A stretch of 63,826 bases of DNA. Source: Paracoccaceae bacterium. GTDB lineage: Bacteria > Pseudomonadota > Alphaproteobacteria > Rhodobacterales > Rhodobacteraceae. This document shows positions 7,301 through 15,734 of this stretch, in pieces. Positions within the stretch are counted from its first letter, which is position 1. Every line of letters starts with the position of its first letter. The translations under genes were made by a program, and so were the position numbers. The notes beneath the pieces were generated by a model. It saw only the letters and a program-made list of their open reading frames with translations, was not told where the DNA came from and did not search any database. The stretch is taken from NCBI GenBank assembly GCA_007695345.1, contig REDZ01000076.1:1-63826 (forward strand). The letters are read 5' to 3'.

Positions 7301-9862
7301 ATGCGCGACACCACTCCGCAGCCGATCTACCTTGCCGATTACCAGCCGCCGCCCTTTCTGATCGATGATGTGCAGTTGCGGTTTCATCTCGACCCGCAGG
7401 CGACGCGGGTCTTCGCGACGATCCGCTTCCGCCCCAATCCGACCGTCGCCAGCGGCCATGATCTGCGTCTGGATGGCGAGGGGCTGCGGCTGATATCCGC
7501 GGCCATCGACGGCACCCCCATCCCTGCACAGCCCGATGAGGGCGGGCTGACCATCGCGCAGGCCGATCTGCCCGACGGCCCGTTCGACTGGACATCCGAA
7601 GTGGAAATCGCGCCACAGGCCAATACCGCGCTCGAGGGGCTTTACATGTCGAACGGCATGTATTGCACCCAATGCGAGGCCGAGGGCTTTCGCAAGATCA
7701 CCTTCTACCCCGACCGCCCCGATGTCATGGCCCCGTTCCGCGTGCGGATCGAGAGCGCGCTGCCGGTGCTGCTGTCCAACGGCAACCCGGTCGCGCAAGG
7801 GGATGGCTGGGCCGAATGGCATGACCCGCACCCCAAACCCGCCTATCTGTTCGCGCTGGTCGCGGGCGATCTGCGCGCCACGACAGACCGGTTCATCACG
7901 ATGGACGGGCGCGCGGTGACACTGAATATCTGGGTGCGCCCCGGCGATGAAGGCAAGACCGGCTACGCGATGGAGGCGCTGAAACGCTCTATGCTCTGGG
8001 ATGAACAGGTGTACGGGCGCGCCTATGACCTGGATATCTTCAATATCGTCGCGGTGGATGATTTCAACATGGGCGCGATGGAGAACAAGGGCCTGAACAT
8101 CTTCAATTCGAAATACGTCCTTGCTTCGCCCGAGACAGCGACAGATGCCGATTACGCCAGTATCGAGCGCATCATCGCGCATGAGTATTTCCACAACTGG
8201 ACCGGCAACCGCATCACCTGCCGCGACTGGTTCCAGCTGTCGCTGAAAGAAGGGCTGACTGTCTTTCGCGACCAGCAATTCATGGGCGACATGCGCAGCC
8301 ATTCCGTCAAGCGCGTGGAGGATGTGCTGACCCTGCGCGCGCGCCAGTTCCGCGAGGATGATGGCCCGCTGGCCCATCCGGTGCGGCCCGAAAGCTATGT
8401 CGAGATCAACAATTTCTATACGGCGACTGTCTATGAGAAGGGCGCCGAGCTGATCCGCATGTTGCAGCTTCTGGTCGGGCCGGAAGGGTATGCTGCCGCA
8501 CTTGATCTGTATTTCCTGCGCCATGACGGGCAGGCCTGCACCATCGAGGACTGGCTGGCCGTCTTCGAAGAGGCGACAGGCCGCGATCTGTCGCAGTTCA
8601 AGCGCTGGTATGAACAGGCCGGCACGCCCCGCCTGTCAGTGTCCGAGGATTGGGAGGACGGGCGCTACACGCTGCGCCTGCGCCAGCACACGCCCCCTAC
8701 CCCTGGCCAGCCGCTGAAAGAGCCGCTGCTGATCCCGGTCGCGATGGGGCTGCTGGCGCCGGACGGGGCGGAACTGGTGCCGACCCGCGTGCTGGAACTG
8801 GACGCGCCCGAGGCCGAGTTCGTCTTTGACGATCTGCCCGCGAAGCCCGTTGCATCCCTGTTGCGTGGCTTTTCGGCCCCGGTGGTGCTGGATCATGACC
8901 TGACCTCGGAAGAGCGCGCGCTGCTTCTGGCCCATGACAGCGATCCGTTCAACCGGATCGAGGCCGGGCGCGCGCTGGCACGCGACATTCTGCACGCCAT
9001 GGTGCGCGAAAATGCATGCCCCGGCCCGGACTATCTGGATGCGCTGCGCAACATGCTGACCGATGAGGCCCTGGACCCCGCGCTGCGCGCGCTGGCGCTG
9101 CGCCTGCCGGGACAGGATGAACTGGCGGCCTCGCTGCATGCGCGCGGGGTGACGCCGGACCCCGATGCGATCTTTGCCGCGCGCGAGGGGGCGCTGCGGC
9201 TGATGTCCGAGGCGCTGGCCCCCGATCTGGCCCGCATCATCGCCGAGATGACCACCCCCGGCCCCTATAGTGCCGATGCCCGCGACGCGGGCCGCCGTGC
9301 GCTGCGCGTGCAGGCCGTGGCACTGCTGGCCTATGCCGATGGCGGCGCGCGCGCGCGCGAGATGTTCGCGCAGGCCAATAACATGACCGAACAGATGGGC
9401 AGTTGGGGCGCCCTGCTGGCCATCGGCGCAGGGGCCGAAGAGACGGCGCAATTCTACCGCCAATGGGCGCAGGACCGGCTGGTGGTGGACAAGTGGTTCG
9501 CCGCGCAAGTGTCCCATGCCCGGCCCGAACGGGCGGCCACGACCGCGCAGGCGCTCTGCGCGCATCCCGATTTCGACTGGAAGAACCCCAATCGCTTCCG
9601 CTCTGTGATCGGGGCGCTGGGGGCGAACCATGCCGGGTTTCACGCCGCCGATGGCGCGGCCTACCGGCTGGTCGCGGACTGGCTGATCCGGCTGGACAGG
9701 ATCAACCCGCAGACAGCGGCGCGCATGTCCACATTGTTCGAGACCTGGCGCCGCTATGATGGCAGCCGCCAGAACCTGATCGGGGCCGAACTGCGGCGGA
9801 TCATGGATCAGGACGCGCTGAGCCGTGACATGTCGGAAATGGTGGGGCGCCTGCTGGAATGA
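7301..9862 (+). CDS. pepN: aminopeptidase N (M1 family)
   Basis: An 853-residue zinc aminopeptidase that trims N-terminal residues from peptides in the cytoplasm. The exopeptidase motif GAMEN is at residues 258-262 and the zinc site HEYFH at 294-298, with the third ligand Glu317 in LKEGLTVF; all are offset by three from E. coli PepN, so the protein is full length. I chose the ATG at 7301 (GGGAG upstream) because it aligns with the E. coli start; an ATG eight codons upstream with AGGA is also possible. The C-terminal superhelical domain is complete. It is monocistronic and ends in a hairpin terminator. Confidence 0.95.
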   Translation: MRDTTPQPIYLADYQPPPFLIDDVQLRFHLDPQATRVFATIRFRPNPTVASGHDLRLDGEGLRLISAAIDGTPIPAQPDEGGLTIAQADLPDGPFDWTSEVEIAPQANTALEGLYMSNGMYCTQCEAEGFRKITFYPDRPDVMAPFRVRIESALPVLLSNGNPVAQGDGWAEWHDPHPKPAYLFALVAGDLRATTDRFITMDGRAVTLNIWVRPGDEGKTGYAMEALKRSMLWDEQVYGRAYDLDIFNIVAVDDFNMGAMENKGLNIFNSKYVLASPETATDADYASIERIIAHEYFHNWTGNRITCRDWFQLSLKEGLTVFRDQQFMGDMRSHSVKRVEDVLTLRARQFREDDGPLAHPVRPESYVEINNFYTATVYEKGAELIRMLQLLVGPEGYAAALDLYFLRHDGQACTIEDWLAVFEEATGRDLSQFKRWYEQAGTPRLSVSEDWEDGRYTLRLRQHTPPTPGQPLKEPLLIPVAMGLLAPDGAELVPTRVLELDAPEAEFVFDDLPAKPVASLLRGFSAPVVLDHDLTSEERALLLAHDSDPFNRIEAGRALARDILHAMVRENACPGPDYLDALRNMLTDEALDPALRALALRLPGQDELAASLHARGVTPDPDAIFAAREGALRLMSEALAPDLARIIAEMTTPGPYSADARDAGRRALRVQAVALLAYADGGARAREMFAQANNMTEQMGSWGALLAIGAGAEETAQFYRQWAQDRLVVDKWFAAQVSHARPERAATTAQALCAHPDFDWKNPNRFRSVIGALGANHAGFHAADGAAYRLVADWLIRLDRINPQTAARMSTLFETWRRYDGSRQNLIGAELRRIMDQDALSRDMSEMVGRLLE

Positions 9863-9865
9863 CGA

Positions 9866-9887
9866 GCCCCGGCCGCAAGGCCGGGGC
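9866..9887. terminator. bidirectional hairpin terminator between pepN and ABC operon
   Basis: GCCCCGGCC, loop GCAA, GGCCGGGGC: a perfect nine-pair GC stem just after the pepN stop and 15 bases past the convergent end of the ABC transporter operon. There is no long T run on either side. Confidence 0.65.
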
Positions 9888-9901
9888 CCCCCTTCAAGGC
9901 C

Positions 9902-10891
9902 TTAGTCGAAAGCGGCGTCAGTGACGACGCTGGTCCATGCGCCTTCGGGCGCAGCAGTGATCACCGGGTCCGAGCCGCCTGCCAGCAGCGTCTGAACCGT
10001 GCGGTCGGCATCGGCCATGTCAAGCGTGCCATCCGAGCCTTCGAGCAGCAGGGCCACCTCGCCCATCATGCGGATCTGGTGCTGTTCGGTCTGCGCGCCG
10101 GTATCGTCATAATCCAGCACGATCATCGCGGCCTCTTCGACATTCTCGGCCGCCCATTCCCAGCCGCGCATCGAGGCGCGCACGAAACGGGCCATCTGAT
10201 CGACGAATTCCTCGTCCTCCAGCCGGTCCTCCATCACCCACAGCCCATCTTCCAGTGTGGCGACGCCCTGTTCCTCATAGAGGAAATTGACCAGTTCATC
10301 CTCGCCGATGCCGGCATCGATGACCTGCCAGTATTCATTATAGGTCATGGTCGAGATGCAGTCGGCCTGGTTCTGCAACAGCGGGTCCACGTTGAAGCCC
10401 TGGCGCAGCACCTCGACCCCGTCATCACCGCCATCGGTCGGGATGCCAAGCGTGCTCATCCAGGACAGGAAGGGGAATTCATTGCCGAAGAACCACACAC
10501 CCAGCGTGCGGCCCGGAAAATCCTCGGGGCTGGCCACGCCGGTTTCGGCCAGACAGGTCAGCATCATGCCCGAGCGCTTGAAGGGCTGCGCGATATTGAC
10601 CAGATCCAGCCCGCTTTCGCGCGCGGCCAGTGCCGCCGGCATCCATTCGACGATGACATCCGCCCCACCCCCTGCGATCACCTGCGGCGGTGCGATATCG
10701 GGGCCACCGGGGCGGATGGTGACATTCAGCCCCTCTTCCTCGTAATAGCCATTCTCCAGCGCGACATAATAGCCGGCGAACTGGGCCTGCGTGACCCATT
10801 TGAGCTGCAGGGTAATGTCATCCATCGCCCATGCTGCGGGTGCAAGCCCCAGCCCGAGGGCTGCGACCGATCCGAATACGGTTTTCTTCAT
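9902..10891 (-). CDS. ABC transporter substrate-binding protein, NMT1/THI5-like
   Basis: A 329-residue periplasmic binding protein of the NMT1/THI5 superfamily, whose members bind thiamine-pyrimidine or other pyrimidine-like ligands. A Sec signal (about 22 residues ending PAAWA) precedes the typical N-terminus LQLKWVTQAQFAGYYVALE and the segment EEEGLNVTIRPGGPD. The start at 10891 is preceded by a strong GGAGGTGAT. It is the last gene of a seven-gene operon with dihydropyrimidinase and its partner amidase, so the likely ligand is a pyrimidine such as uracil or thymine; the family alone would equally allow hydroxymethylpyrimidine. Confidence 0.87.
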   Translation of the reverse strand: MKKTVFGSVAALGLGLAPAAWAMDDITLQLKWVTQAQFAGYYVALENGYYEEEGLNVTIRPGGPDIAPPQVIAGGGADVIVEWMPAALAARESGLDLVNIAQPFKRSGMMLTCLAETGVASPEDFPGRTLGVWFFGNEFPFLSWMSTLGIPTDGGDDGVEVLRQGFNVDPLLQNQADCISTMTYNEYWQVIDAGIGEDELVNFLYEEQGVATLEDGLWVMEDRLEDEEFVDQMARFVRASMRGWEWAAENVEEAAMIVLDYDDTGAQTEQHQIRMMGEVALLLEGSDGTLDMADADRTVQTLLAGGSDPVITAAPEGAWTSVVTDAAFD

Positions 10892-10941
10892 TGTCTTATC
10901 ACCTCCGTGTTGCCTGGCCCAATGCTTGGGTCGCAGGAGTG

Positions 10942-12054
10942 TTAGCGCCCGCGTTGCGACGGGTGCCAGAAGGTCACCCATCGTTCCACAAGCGCGATCA
11001 GGCCGTAGAACAGCGACCCCGCAAGGGCTGCCACGGCAATTTCGGCCCAGACCATATCCAGTTGCAACCGCCCCACTTCGGTCGAGATGCGAAACCCCAT
11101 CCCGCGCGTCGGAGAGCCGAAAAATTCGGCAACGATCGCCCCGATCAGGGCCAGTGTCGATGAAATCTTGAGCCCGTTGAAGATGAAGGGCATCGCAGCA
11201 GGCAGGCGCAGTTTCAGCAACCCCTGCCCCCATGTGGCGCTGTAGGTGCGCATCAGGTCGCGCTGCATCGCCTCGGTCGCGGCCAGCCCCTGCACCGTGT
11301 TCACGAGCATCGGAAAGAACACCATCGCGACCACGACAGCGGCCTTGGACGGCCAGTCGAACCCGAACCACATGACCATGATCGGCGCAGTCCCGATGAT
11401 GGGCAGCGCGGCCAGGAAATTGCCCACCGGCAACAGGCCCCGGCGCAGGAAATCATGGCGGTCCACGACCAGCGCAAAGACCAGCGCCGCCCCCACCCCG
11501 ATGGCATAGCCCGAGAGCGCGCCCTTGACGAAGGTCTGCACGAAATCCACCCAGAGCACATCGGTCGAGCGCAGGATGCGCTCCCAGATCGCGCTGGGTG
11601 CAGGCAGGATGACGCGCGGCACGTCCAGTCCGCGCACCGTGACCTCCCATAGCCACAGAAGCGTGGCGCCGAATGTCAGCGGGGCCAGCAAGCGCTGCAG
11701 ACTGCCCATCAGGCCCGAACTGCGCGGCAGATCAGCAAACAGGGCGACCAGCAACCAAGCCCCCAGCCAGACCGCGACCACCGCCGCCCAGAAGGACGGA
11801 TGCCCCATCGGCCCGGCGGTCAGCCCCGTGGCGGCAAGAAAGAGCGCCAGCGCCAGCGCGCCGGTCGCCGCGATCTGCACTGCACCGGACAGGCGCGGCA
11901 TCGACAGCCAGATCAGCACCGCACCCAGGAGGGCTGCCAGCGGCAGCACATCCGGCTGCCCCCCGGCCCCGGCCAGCGCCAGCGCCACCGCGGCCAGCAG
12001 GCCCAGCACCATGCCCAGCCCCTGCACCCCGCCACTGTCACGCAACACATTCAT
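10942..12054 (-). CDS. ABC transporter permease with extra N-terminal helices
   Basis: A 370-residue inner-membrane permease of the BPD_transp_1 type. The C-terminal ~250 residues are a standard six-helix permease with the EAA loop (EAMQRDLMRTYSATWGQG, then LRLPAAMPFIFNGLK). The N-terminal ~115 residues add about four more hydrophobic segments that ordinary SsuC/ThiX-type permeases lack. It overlaps the upstream permease by ATGA, so the two probably form a heterodimer with the single ATPase encoded upstream. Context in the pyrimidine operon suggests pyrimidine uptake. Confidence 0.88.
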   Translation of the reverse strand: MNVLRDSGGVQGLGMVLGLLAAVALALAGAGGQPDVLPLAALLGAVLIWLSMPRLSGAVQIAATGALALALFLAATGLTAGPMGHPSFWAAVVAVWLGAWLLVALFADLPRSSGLMGSLQRLLAPLTFGATLLWLWEVTVRGLDVPRVILPAPSAIWERILRSTDVLWVDFVQTFVKGALSGYAIGVGAALVFALVVDRHDFLRRGLLPVGNFLAALPIIGTAPIMVMWFGFDWPSKAAVVVAMVFFPMLVNTVQGLAATEAMQRDLMRTYSATWGQGLLKLRLPAAMPFIFNGLKISSTLALIGAIVAEFFGSPTRGMGFRISTEVGRLQLDMVWAEIAVAALAGSLFYGLIALVERWVTFWHPSQRGR

Positions 12055-12947
12055 GCAGCCATCCCCATGCGGCGCAGCGTCATGCGCTGGATCGCCCCGA
12101 TCAGCGCGACCATCAGCGCGGCCAGTATCGCGGCGGCGAACAACGCCGACCAGATCTGCACGGTTTGCCCGTAATAGCTGCCTGACAAGAGCCGCGCGCC
12201 CAGCCCCGCCACCGCCCCGGTGGGCAATTCGGCCACGATGGCCCCCACCAAAGCGGCGGCAATCGCCACTTTCAACGAGGCGAAGAGATAGGGCATCGAG
12301 GACGGCCAGCGCAGTTTCGCAAAGACCTGGGGACCGGAAGCGCTGTAGGTCTTCATCAGGTCAAGCTGCATGTGGTCCGGCGCGCGCAGCCCCTTGACCA
12401 TGCCCACGACCACCGGAAAGAAGCTGAGATAGGTCGAGATGATCGCCTTGGGCACCAGCCCGGTGATGCCAACCGCGTTCAGCACCACGATGATCATCGG
12501 TGCGATGGCAAGGATCGGCACGGTCTGGCTGGCAATCGCCCAGGGCATGACGCTGGCATCCATCGCGCGGTTGTGCACGATGCCCACAGCCAGCGCGATC
12601 CCAAGGCCCGAGCCGATGGCAAAGCCCAGCAGCGTGGCCGAAAGCGTGACCCAGCCGTGATAGACAAGCGAGCGGTTCGACAGGCTGCCGGTATTCATGA
12701 AACCGCGCCGCCCGGACCATTCCTCGACCACGGTGGAGTTCCACAGCTCTGCGGCCACCTGATGCGGTGCGGGCAGGCGCGGGCGTTGTTGCGACATGGT
12801 TTCGGTGACCAGCGCGGCAAATCCGAGGTCCTGCCCGGCCCGGCGCGCCTGATCCTGCGCCCATTGCGCATTCATCGGCACAACGGCCAGATACCACAGC
12901 GCAATAAGCGCGGCGATGACAGTGAGAACCGGGCCTAGGTTGCGCAT
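12051..12947 (-). CDS. ABC transporter permease
   Basis: A 298-residue permease: an N-terminal helix, a ~70-residue periplasmic stretch, then five or six helices with the EAA loop (HMQLDLMKTYSASGPQ, then LRWPSSMPYLFASLK) that docks on the ATPase. It overlaps the next permease by four bases. Its own start codon lies directly downstream of intergenic element copy 2 (12965-13014), and no strong ribosome binding site is obvious. It presumably acts with the neighbouring permease, ATPase and binding protein in pyrimidine import. Confidence 0.88.
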   Translation of the reverse strand: MRNLGPVLTVIAALIALWYLAVVPMNAQWAQDQARRAGQDLGFAALVTETMSQQRPRLPAPHQVAAELWNSTVVEEWSGRRGFMNTGSLSNRSLVYHGWVTLSATLLGFAIGSGLGIALAVGIVHNRAMDASVMPWAIASQTVPILAIAPMIIVVLNAVGITGLVPKAIISTYLSFFPVVVGMVKGLRAPDHMQLDLMKTYSASGPQVFAKLRWPSSMPYLFASLKVAIAAALVGAIVAELPTGAVAGLGARLLSGSYYGQTVQIWSALFAAAILAALMVALIGAIQRMTLRRMGMAA

Positions 12948-12964
12948 GGCCGCTGTCGGGGTCT

Positions 12965-13014
12965 GGGGGGCGCTGCCCCCCTTTCCCCCCCGGGATATTT
13001 GGGCAAAGATGAAA
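12965..13014 (+). repeat. Rhodobacterales-type intergenic element, copy 2
   Basis: The same hairpin as copy 1 (GGGGGGC-GCT-GCCCCCC, 12965-12981), then a C-rich spacer and GATATTTGGGCAAAGATGAA. It occupies nearly the whole gap between the ATPase stop and the permease start, inside what is otherwise one operon. It could attenuate transcription between the genes or stabilise a processed end. Confidence 0.7.
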
Positions 13015-13019
13015 CAGGA

Positions 13020-13823
13020 TCAGTCATCAAGATGGCCTGCGCGCAGCCCTTCGCGGACGCGATGGGCGATATCGATGAATTCGGGTGTGTCGCGAATATC
13101 CAGCGGGCGCTGGCGCGGCAGCGGGCTGTCGATGACATCCGTGATGCGCCCGGGGCGCGGCGACATGACCACGATACGGGTGGAGAGATAGACGGCCTCG
13201 GGGATCGAATGGGTGACGAAACAGATGGTTTTCTGCGTGCGCGCCCAGAGTTCGAGCAGTTGCTCATTGAGGCGGTCGCGCACGATCTCGTCCAGCGCAC
13301 CGAACGGTTCGTCCATCAACAGGATATCGGCATCGAAGGCCAGCGCGCGCGCGATCGAGGCGCGTTGTTGCATGCCGCCTGAAAGCTGCCAGGGGAATTT
13401 CCGCTCGAACCCCGCTAATTCAACAAGTTCGAGCACGTTCTTCACGCGCTGATCCTGTTCGGATTTCGAATAGCCCATGATTTCGAGCGGCAGTTTCACA
13501 TTGCCCGCAATCGTGCGCCACGGATAGAGGCCCGCGGCCTGGAACACATAGCCATAGGCCCGCGCGCGGCGCGCGGCATCGGGCGTCAAGTCATTGACCG
13601 TGATCGCCCCGGATGTGGGCTGTTCCAGATCGGCGATGGTGCGCAGAAAGGTGGTCTTGCCGCAGCCCGAGGGGCCGATGAAGCTGACAAACTCGCCCTT
13701 GCCGATATCGAGCGTGACATCCTTGAGCGCGTGAACCGGCCCGTCATTGGTCTGAAAGGTGAGGTTGAGGTCCTTGGCAGCAATGACCGGCGCGCCGGTC
13801 TGCGAGGTGTTCAAATCTTTCAT
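13020..13823 (-). CDS. ABC transporter ATPase, SsuB/ThiZ-like
   Basis: A 267-residue ATPase. Walker A is GPSGCGKTT, the signature is LSGGMQQR, Walker B is ILLMDEPFGALDE and the switch histidine lies in VTHSIPEA, all as in nitrate/sulfonate/pyrimidine-type importers. The ATG at 13823 overlaps the stop of the VOC gene by ATGA; a longer frame upstream has no family similarity. It energises the two permeases downstream, in an operon with pyrimidine degradation enzymes. Confidence 0.93.
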   Translation of the reverse strand: MKDLNTSQTGAPVIAAKDLNLTFQTNDGPVHALKDVTLDIGKGEFVSFIGPSGCGKTTFLRTIADLEQPTSGAITVNDLTPDAARRARAYGYVFQAAGLYPWRTIAGNVKLPLEIMGYSKSEQDQRVKNVLELVELAGFERKFPWQLSGGMQQRASIARALAFDADILLMDEPFGALDEIVRDRLNEQLLELWARTQKTICFVTHSIPEAVYLSTRIVVMSPRPGRITDVIDSPLPRQRPLDIRDTPEFIDIAHRVREGLRAGHLDD

Positions 13824-14230
13824 CCAGCCAGCCCCCAGAGTTCTCCATCCGCAAATTCGACGGAATTGCCCGCAGGGTCGCGCACATAGATCGAGCGCGG
13901 CCCGTGGGGCCATCGGAAATCGGATTCGATCGCGACCCCGGCGTTCTCCAGCCGGGTGGCCAGCGTGTCCAGATCTTCCTTTGCCACGCGCAGGCAGACA
14001 TGGCCTGCCCCTTCGGCCCCGTGGGGCGGGACCGGCAGGGCGCCCGGGCCGGGCGGCTGGCGGCTGGCCGAGGCGCAGAAGACCAGCAGCACGCTCGCGC
14101 CGCAGCGAAAGAACACATGGCGCCCAGCCACTGCCGAGATCTCTGGCAGATCCAGCACACCGGCGTAAAAGCCGCGTGCCGCTTCCAGATCCTCGGCGTA
14201 AACCGCTGCTTCCAGAACGCCTGAAATCAC
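13820..14230 (-). CDS. VOC-superfamily (glyoxalase/dioxygenase-fold) protein
   Basis: A 136-residue protein with the two beta-alpha-beta-beta-beta units of the VOC fold: the N-terminal half begins LEAAVYAEDLEAARGFYAG and the C-terminal half contains GHVCLRVAKEDLDTLATRL and ends with IYVRDPAGNSVEFADG, where the final Glu is a usual metal ligand. It starts at GTG after AGGAAG, five bases past the dihydropyrimidinase stop, and overlaps the ATPase gene. The substrate is unknown. Its fixed place inside the pyrimidine operon suggests an auxiliary role with a ring-opening product, but this is inference. Confidence 0.85.
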   Translation of the reverse strand: MISGVLEAAVYAEDLEAARGFYAGVLDLPEISAVAGRHVFFRCGASVLLVFCASASRQPPGPGALPVPPHGAEGAGHVCLRVAKEDLDTLATRLENAGVAIESDFRWPHGPRSIYVRDPAGNSVEFADGELWGLAG

Positions 14231-14235
14231 GCTTC

Positions 14236-15687
14236 CTACACCCCCGTCGCCGGGATGCCGCTGCGCTGCACGGGGCGCGGGGCGGTCAGGTCCTTCCAGG
14301 TCGAGAGTGCCTGACTGACCGGGCCATTGGCATCGCGGGTGACGAATTCGCCATGCCCCTCCTTGCCCTCGACCTTGCCATCATCGACCATCACATGCCC
14401 GCGCGACAGGACATAGCGCGGCAGCCCGGTGACCTTGTGCCCTTCGAACACATTGTAATCGATGGCTGATTGCTGGGTGCTGGCGGTTATGGTCTTGGAG
14501 CGTTCGGGGTCCCAGACGACCAGATCGGCATCCGCGCCCACGGCAATCGCGCCCTTGCGCGGATACATCCCGAAAATCTTGGCGACATTGGTCGAGGTGA
14601 CAGCGACGAATTCGTTCATCGTGATGCGCCCGGTGCGCACACCATAGGTCCAGAGCATGGGCATCCGGTCTTCCAGCCCGCCGGTGCCATTGGGGATCTT
14701 GGTGAAATCGCCCAGCCCGTAGCGTTTCTGATCGGTGGTAAAGGCGCAATGATCCGTCGCCACGACCGACAGGGTGCCCGAGGCCAGCCCTGCCCACAGG
14801 CTGTCCTGATGCTTCTTGTTGCGAAAGGGCGGCGACATGACGCGGCGGGCGGCATGGTCCCAGTCGGGGTTGAAATACTCGGACTCGTCCAGCGTCAGAT
14901 GCTGGATCAGCGGCTCGCCCCAGACGCGCTTGCCCGACTGTTTGGCGCGGCGGATGGCCTCATGCGCTTCCTCGCAAGAGGTGTGGACGACATAAAGCGG
15001 CACGCCCGCCATATCGGCGATCATGATGGCGCGGTTGGTGGCCTCGCCCTCGACCTGAGAGGGGCGGGAATAGGCATGCGCCTCGGGGCCGGTATTGCCC
15101 TCGGCCAGAAGTTTCGCGGACAGTTCGGCCACCACATCGCCGTTCTCGGCATGAACCATGGCAATCGCGCCCAACTCGCGCAGGCGCTTGAAGGACGCGA
15201 ACAGCTCGTCATCATTGACCATCAGCGCGCCCTTGTAGGCCAGGAAATGCTTGAAGCTGGTGATACCGCGCTTGACGACCTCGGGCATTTCATCAAAGAC
15301 CTGTTGCGACCACCAGGTGACCGCCATGTGATAGCTGTAGTCACAATGCGCGCGCCCGGATTTGTTGTCCCACATCTTGAGCGCATCCAGAAGGCCCTGA
15401 CCGGGCGAGGGCAGCGCGAAATCGATCACCATGGTGGTGCCGCCCGACAGGGCCGCGCGGGTGCCGCTTTCGAAATCATCAGTGGAATAGGTGCCCATGA
15501 AGGGCATTTCCATATGCGTATGCGGGTCGATCCCGCCGGGCATGACATAGGCGCCCGTGGCGTCCAGCGTGGTATCCCCCGACAGGTCTGGCCCGATTTC
15601 GGTGATCTTGCCACCTTCAACCCGGACATCCGCCTTGTAGGTCAGGTCATGGGTGACGATGGTGCCGTTCTTGATGATGGTGGACAT
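14236..15687 (-). CDS. hydA: dihydropyrimidinase
   Basis: A 483-residue amidohydrolase that opens dihydrouracil or dihydrothymine to N-carbamoyl-beta-amino acids, the second step of reductive pyrimidine degradation. Metal ligands His56 and His58 lie in GIDPHTHMEMPF, and the carboxylated lysine is Lys152 in FKHFLAYKGA. The length is normal for the family. A GGAGGGAG precedes the ATG. The gene sits between the carbamoyl amidase (step 3) upstream and the transporter genes downstream, in an operon preceded by a RutR-type operator. A hydantoinase specificity cannot be excluded by sequence, but preA/preT nearby favour dihydropyrimidinase. Confidence 0.93.
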   Translation of the reverse strand: MSTIIKNGTIVTHDLTYKADVRVEGGKITEIGPDLSGDTTLDATGAYVMPGGIDPHTHMEMPFMGTYSTDDFESGTRAALSGGTTMVIDFALPSPGQGLLDALKMWDNKSGRAHCDYSYHMAVTWWSQQVFDEMPEVVKRGITSFKHFLAYKGALMVNDDELFASFKRLRELGAIAMVHAENGDVVAELSAKLLAEGNTGPEAHAYSRPSQVEGEATNRAIMIADMAGVPLYVVHTSCEEAHEAIRRAKQSGKRVWGEPLIQHLTLDESEYFNPDWDHAARRVMSPPFRNKKHQDSLWAGLASGTLSVVATDHCAFTTDQKRYGLGDFTKIPNGTGGLEDRMPMLWTYGVRTGRITMNEFVAVTSTNVAKIFGMYPRKGAIAVGADADLVVWDPERSKTITASTQQSAIDYNVFEGHKVTGLPRYVLSRGHVMVDDGKVEGKEGHGEFVTRDANGPVSQALSTWKDLTAPRPVQRSGIPATGV

Positions 15688-15716
15688 GTCTCTACTCCCT
15701 CCGGATGCTGTCGTAG

Positions 15717-15734
15717 GGTGGGTTTCAACCCACC
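15717..15734. repeat. GTAGGGTGGGT palindrome, copy B
   Basis: GGTGGGTT-TC-AACCCACC, preceded by GTAG. It overlaps the stop codon of the carbamoyl amidase and lies about 30 bases upstream of the dihydropyrimidinase start, in the intercistronic gap. Confidence 0.75.

Noticed and set aside
7262-8524. 420-codon frame antisense to pepN
   Set aside because: Opposite-strand shadow of a confidently identified gene; composition (His/Gly/Arg-rich) is typical of antisense frames in high-GC DNA, and there is no family similarity.
10915-10932. CCCAA/TTGGG hairpin between permease and binding protein as terminator
   Set aside because: Only five pairs with no T run, and the downstream gene has a strong ribosome binding site in the same operon.
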